From the NCBI GenBank assembly GCA_000751555.1, contig CCEZ01000016.1, forward strand, positions 1 through 64,000: DNA of 64,000 nucleotides, read 5' to 3'. The translations under genes and the position numbers were made by a program. How positions within the stretch are numbered: position 1 is the first letter of the stretch; each line of letters begins with the position of its first letter. The notes below the pieces were generated by a model that saw nothing but the letters and a program-made list of their open reading frames with translations, did no database searches and was not told the origin of the DNA. Positions 61,298 to 64,000 of the stretch are shown here, piece by piece. Source of the stretch: Anaerosalibacter massiliensis (GTDB taxonomy: Bacteria > Bacillota > Clostridia > Tissierellales > Sporanaerobacteraceae).

Positions 61298-61366
61298 ATG
61301 CTTTTTTTGCATACATTTATTTAATTGTAAACTGTCCTGAATTTTTCAGGGCAGTTTATTTTTTTG
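61295..61366 (+). terminator. Riboswitch expression platform with terminator
   Basis: A small hairpin TGTATGC/GCATACA (61295-61315) is followed by a terminator, AAACTGTCCTGAA/TTCAGGGCAGTTT (61329-61357), and a T tract. Confidence 0.65.
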
Positions 61367-61377
61367 GAGGTGATTAT

Positions 61378-62475
61378 ATGACTTGTGTTGATGAGTATTT
61401 TATGGATAAAGCATTGGAACTTTCAAAAAAAGGGATAGGATTTGTAAACCCTAACCCTATTGTAGGAGCATTGATTGTAAAGGATGGAGATATAATAGGA
61501 TCTGGATACCATGAAGCATATGGAAAAGCACATGCTGAAATAAATGCATTTAATAGCGTAAAAGATAATGTTGAAGGAGCTACTATGTATATTACATTAG
61601 AGCCTTGTTCTCACTATGGAAAAAATGCTCCTTGTGTAAATGAAATCATTAGAAGAAAAATTAAAAGAGTAGTTATAGCTATGAAAGATCCTAATCCATT
61701 AGTATCAGGGAAAGGGATAGAACTGCTTTTGAAAAATAATATAGATGTAAAGGTTGGAGTTCTCGAAGAAGAAGCAGAAAAGAATAATGAAATATTTATA
61801 AAATATATAAAAACTAAAAAGCCATTTTGTATTCTAAAGGCTGGTATGAGTTTAGATGGAAAAATAGCCACCTATTCTGGAGAATCTAAATGGATAACTA
61901 GTGATGAATCAAGAAAATATTCTCATAAATTAAGGAATAAGGTATCTGGAATATTAGTAGGAATTAATACAGTCTTAAAGGATGACCCAATATTAAATAT
62001 AAGGATTGAAGATGGAGTATATAAAAATCCTACAAGAATTGTTTTAGATAGTCATGGGAAAATTCCTCTTAAATCAAAATTGCTAACTACTTTAGATATA
62101 GCAAATACTATGGTAGTTGTGACAGAGAAGGCAGCAAAAGATAAAATAAAAAATATTGAAAATACTGGTGCAGAAGTGATAGTTTCTCCATTGAAGGAAG
62201 GAAAAGTAGATTTGAATTTTTTAGTGGATGAATTGGGGAAAAGAAAAATAGATAGTATTTTAATAGAAGGTGGAGGAGAAGTAAACTTTTCTTTTTTAAA
62301 AGAAGATTTAGTAGATAAAGCAATATTTTTTATTGCACCTAAAATAATTGGAGGAGCTAGTGCTAAGACTCCAGTAGAAGGAAGGGGGATAGGACTATTA
62401 AAAGATGTACCACAGTTAAAAAATATTGATACTTTCAAACTAGGGAAAGATCTAGTAGTAGAAGGATATCTATAA
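61378..62475 (+). CDS. ribD: Riboflavin-specific deaminase/reductase
   Basis: A 365-aa bifunctional enzyme of riboflavin synthesis. The N-terminal deaminase has the zinc site HAEINAF and PCSHYGKNAPC. The C-terminal reductase (about 145-365) includes TLDGKIA-like SLDGKIAT and LIEGGGEVN. I chose ATG 61378, behind GGAGGTG. It is the first gene of the FMN-riboswitch-controlled operon. Confidence 0.94.
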   Translation: MTCVDEYFMDKALELSKKGIGFVNPNPIVGALIVKDGDIIGSGYHEAYGKAHAEINAFNSVKDNVEGATMYITLEPCSHYGKNAPCVNEIIRRKIKRVVIAMKDPNPLVSGKGIELLLKNNIDVKVGVLEEEAEKNNEIFIKYIKTKKPFCILKAGMSLDGKIATYSGESKWITSDESRKYSHKLRNKVSGILVGINTVLKDDPILNIRIEDGVYKNPTRIVLDSHGKIPLKSKLLTTLDIANTMVVVTEKAAKDKIKNIENTGAEVIVSPLKEGKVDLNFLVDELGKRKIDSILIEGGGEVNFSFLKEDLVDKAIFFIAPKIIGGASAKTPVEGRGIGLLKDVPQLKNIDTFKLGKDLVVEGYL

Positions 62476-62489
62476 TTGGGGGTGAGTTG

Positions 62490-63140
62490 TTGTTTACGGG
62501 AATCATTGAAGAAATAGGCATAGTTTCAAATTTCATTAAATCTAGTAAAATAAGTACTTTAAAAATAGGATGCAATAAAATATTAGAAGGTATTTCATTA
62601 GGAGATAGCATAGCAGTAAATGGAATATGTCTTACAGTGAAAAAATATGATTCAAATTATTTTGAAGCAGATATTATGAATGAAACACTATCTAAAACGA
62701 ATCTTAATATTTGTAAAATTGGCAATAGTGTGAATCTAGAAAGGGCATTAAAGATAGGTGATAGAATAGGAGGTCATATAGTTAGTGGGCATATAGATGG
62801 AATAGGAACTATTAGAAAATTAGAGGATGATGGAGATTCAACATGGATAACTATTAAAACTACTGAAGATATAATGAATTATATAGTTTATAAAGGTTCT
62901 ATAGCATTAGATGGAATTAGTTTGACAGTAGCAGATATTAGCATGGATAGTTTTAAAGTTTCTGTAGTTCCCCATACCCAGAAAGAAACTATTTTATTAG
63001 AAAAGAAAGTAGGAGATATTGTAAATATTGAATGTGACCAAATAGGAAAATATATTGAAAAATTTTTAAATAAGGATGATGAATCTAAGAAAAAATCAAC
63101 TTTGAATTTAGATAAGCTTAAAAAATATGGATATGTATAG
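62490..63140 (+). CDS. ribE: Riboflavin synthase, alpha chain
   Basis: A 216-aa enzyme that dismutates 6,7-dimethyl-8-ribityllumazine. Two lumazine-binding repeats are visible: MFTGIIEEIG... with NGICLTV, and GGHIVSGHIDGIG with DGISLTV. I chose TTG 62490 (second of two TTGs), 5 nt after GGGGGTG; this gives the canonical MFTGIIEE. It is between ribD and ribBA in the operon. Confidence 0.93.
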   Translation: MFTGIIEEIGIVSNFIKSSKISTLKIGCNKILEGISLGDSIAVNGICLTVKKYDSNYFEADIMNETLSKTNLNICKIGNSVNLERALKIGDRIGGHIVSGHIDGIGTIRKLEDDGDSTWITIKTTEDIMNYIVYKGSIALDGISLTVADISMDSFKVSVVPHTQKETILLEKKVGDIVNIECDQIGKYIEKFLNKDDESKKKSTLNLDKLKKYGYV

Positions 63141-63152
63141 GGAGGGTGCAAA

Positions 63153-64000
63153 ATGGGTGAATTCAATACTATTAATGAAGCTATAGAAGAAGTTAGAAAG
63201 GGAAGTTTTGTAGTAGTTTTAGATGATGAAAATAGAGAAAATGAAGGAGATTTAATTATTGCAGCAGAGAAAGTTACTACAGAAAAGATTAATTTCATGA
63301 CTAAATATGGAAGAGGATTAGTATGTATGCCAGTTGAAGGAAAAAGGTTAGAAGAACTTAATATTCACCAAATGGTTGCTAAAAATACAGATAATCATGA
63401 AACAGCTTTTACCGTTTCTGTAGACCATAAAGATACTTCAACAGGTATTTCTGCAGGTGACAGAGCATTAACTATAAAGAAAATAATAGATAAAAATGCT
63501 AAAGGAGAAGATTTTAGAAGGCCAGGACATGTTTTTCCATTGAAGTCTAGAAAAGGAGGAGTGTTAAAGAGAGCAGGACACACTGAAGCAGCTGTAGATT
63601 TAGCAAAGCTTGCTGGACTTTTTCCAGCTGGCGTTTTATGTGAAATTATGAATGAAAATGGAACTATGGCTAGGACAGATGATTTAATCAAATATGCTAA
63701 TAAATTTGGATTTAAAATAATAACTGTTGCAGATCTTATAGCATACAGAAGAAAAACTGAAAAACTAATATCAAAGGTAGGGACAGCTAAATTACCAACA
63801 AAGTATGGAGATTTTAAGATAGTAGGATATAAAGACTTATTAAATGGCAGTCAACATGTAGTACTAATTAAAGGAGAAGTTGATGATGGAAAACCTACAC
63901 TAGTAAGGGTTCATTCTGAATGTTTAACTGGGGATGTATTTTGTTCTCTAAGATGTGATTGTGGAGATCAGCTCCATTCAGCAATGGATAAGGTAAATAG
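63153..64000 (+). CDS. ribBA: RibBA, DHBP synthase/GTP cyclohydrolase II (cut by window end)
   Basis: At least 282 residues of a ~400-aa bifunctional enzyme. The N-terminal DHBP synthase half has DDENRENEGDLIIAAE, GRGLVCMP, STGISAGDRA, GHVFPL and GHTEAAVDLA. The C-terminal GTP cyclohydrolase II half starts at about 205 and has RVHSECLTGDVF and the zinc-binding CSLRCDCGDQL. ATG 63153 follows GGAGGG. The 3' end is outside the window. Confidence 0.93.
   Translation, partial: MGEFNTINEAIEEVRKGSFVVVLDDENRENEGDLIIAAEKVTTEKINFMTKYGRGLVCMPVEGKRLEELNIHQMVAKNTDNHETAFTVSVDHKDTSTGISAGDRALTIKKIIDKNAKGEDFRRPGHVFPLKSRKGGVLKRAGHTEAAVDLAKLAGLFPAGVLCEIMNENGTMARTDDLIKYANKFGFKIITVADLIAYRRKTEKLISKVGTAKLPTKYGDFKIVGYKDLLNGSQHVVLIKGEVDDGKPTLVRVHSECLTGDVFCSLRCDCGDQLHSAMDKVN

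Overview
The window is a contiguous, very A+T-rich stretch of a chromosome from an anaerobic, probably spore-forming Clostridia-type Firmicute. The gene content resembles Tissierellales-like bacteria, but the genus cannot be fixed from the sequence alone. Supporting features are strong GGAGG ribosome-binding sites, frequent TTG/GTG starts, TTGACA/TATAAT promoters, rubredoxin, many 4Fe-4S proteins, anaerobic sulfite reductase and a Spo0E-like phosphatase. No CRISPR array, rRNA or intact transposase was seen. Many genes end in long, almost perfect palindromic terminators that overlap the stop codon.

Layout. 1-2.6 kb: a NifX / MinD / MinD / NifX iron-sulfur cluster resembling the 'orange protein' systems. 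2.7-8.1 kb: single genes (L,D-transpeptidase, glutathione peroxidase, pseudouridine synthase, EFR1 flavodoxin-ferredoxin, EamA transporter, HDOD protein). 8.1-12.7 kb: a Crp/Fnr regulator followed by a formate/nitrite-type channel gene broken by one in-frame TAG, then asrABC and a 45-aa gene. 12.8-13.2 kb: a cupin. 13.3-16.6 kb (minus strand): a compact peptide-modification locus of a 41-aa two-cysteine precursor, a radical SAM maturase and an ABC exporter. 17-18.3 kb: mnmA and a convergent 52-aa gene. 19-24.9 kb: a complete oligopeptide/dipeptide ABC operon. 25-33.2 kb: MATE transporter, tRNA-Leu, then tig-clpP-clpX, lon-engB and rubredoxin. 33.4-41.4 kb: anti-sigma-like kinase, typA, cardiolipin synthase, a lipoprotein, a flippase-like membrane protein, a Spo0E-like protein, remains of what looks like an IS200/IS605 element, and degV. 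41.5-43.3 kb: tRNA-Lys, a truncated sugar-binding-protein remnant, and three tandem 40-43-aa membrane peptide genes next to a YmaF-like gene. 43.7-47.5 kb: GntR regulator with an SDR dehydrogenase and a mannitol-type PTS, then a 45-aa asparagine-rich protein gene. 47.6-50.5 kb: lipase-like hydrolase and a UvrD-type helicase. 50.7-55.9 kb: a second Opp-type transporter without a binding protein, one permease of which is fused to a degenerate M28-peptidase-like domain. 55.9-58.8 kb: DUF134 protein, soluble chemoreceptor-like protein, PAP2 phosphatase, nitroreductase. 58.9-61.1 kb: heavy-metal P-type ATPase behind an ArsR/SmtB-type operator. 61.2-64 kb: FMN riboswitch and ribD-ribE-ribBA (last gene cut by the window end).

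How the genes work together. The sulfite block makes sulfide from sulfite and would export it through the channel, with a CRP-like operator placed to activate the operon. The radical SAM locus has the parts needed to make and export a modified peptide. The PTS operon would take up a polyol, phosphorylate it and oxidise it with a short-chain dehydrogenase. The trigger factor/ClpXP/Lon block handles protein folding and turnover.

The most promising possibly undescribed items are the radical SAM peptide locus (13.3-16.6 kb), the three tandem FFFLLLVV-type mini-proteins with a shared upstream motif (42.1-42.8 kb), and the permease/pseudo-peptidase fusion (51.6-53.9 kb).
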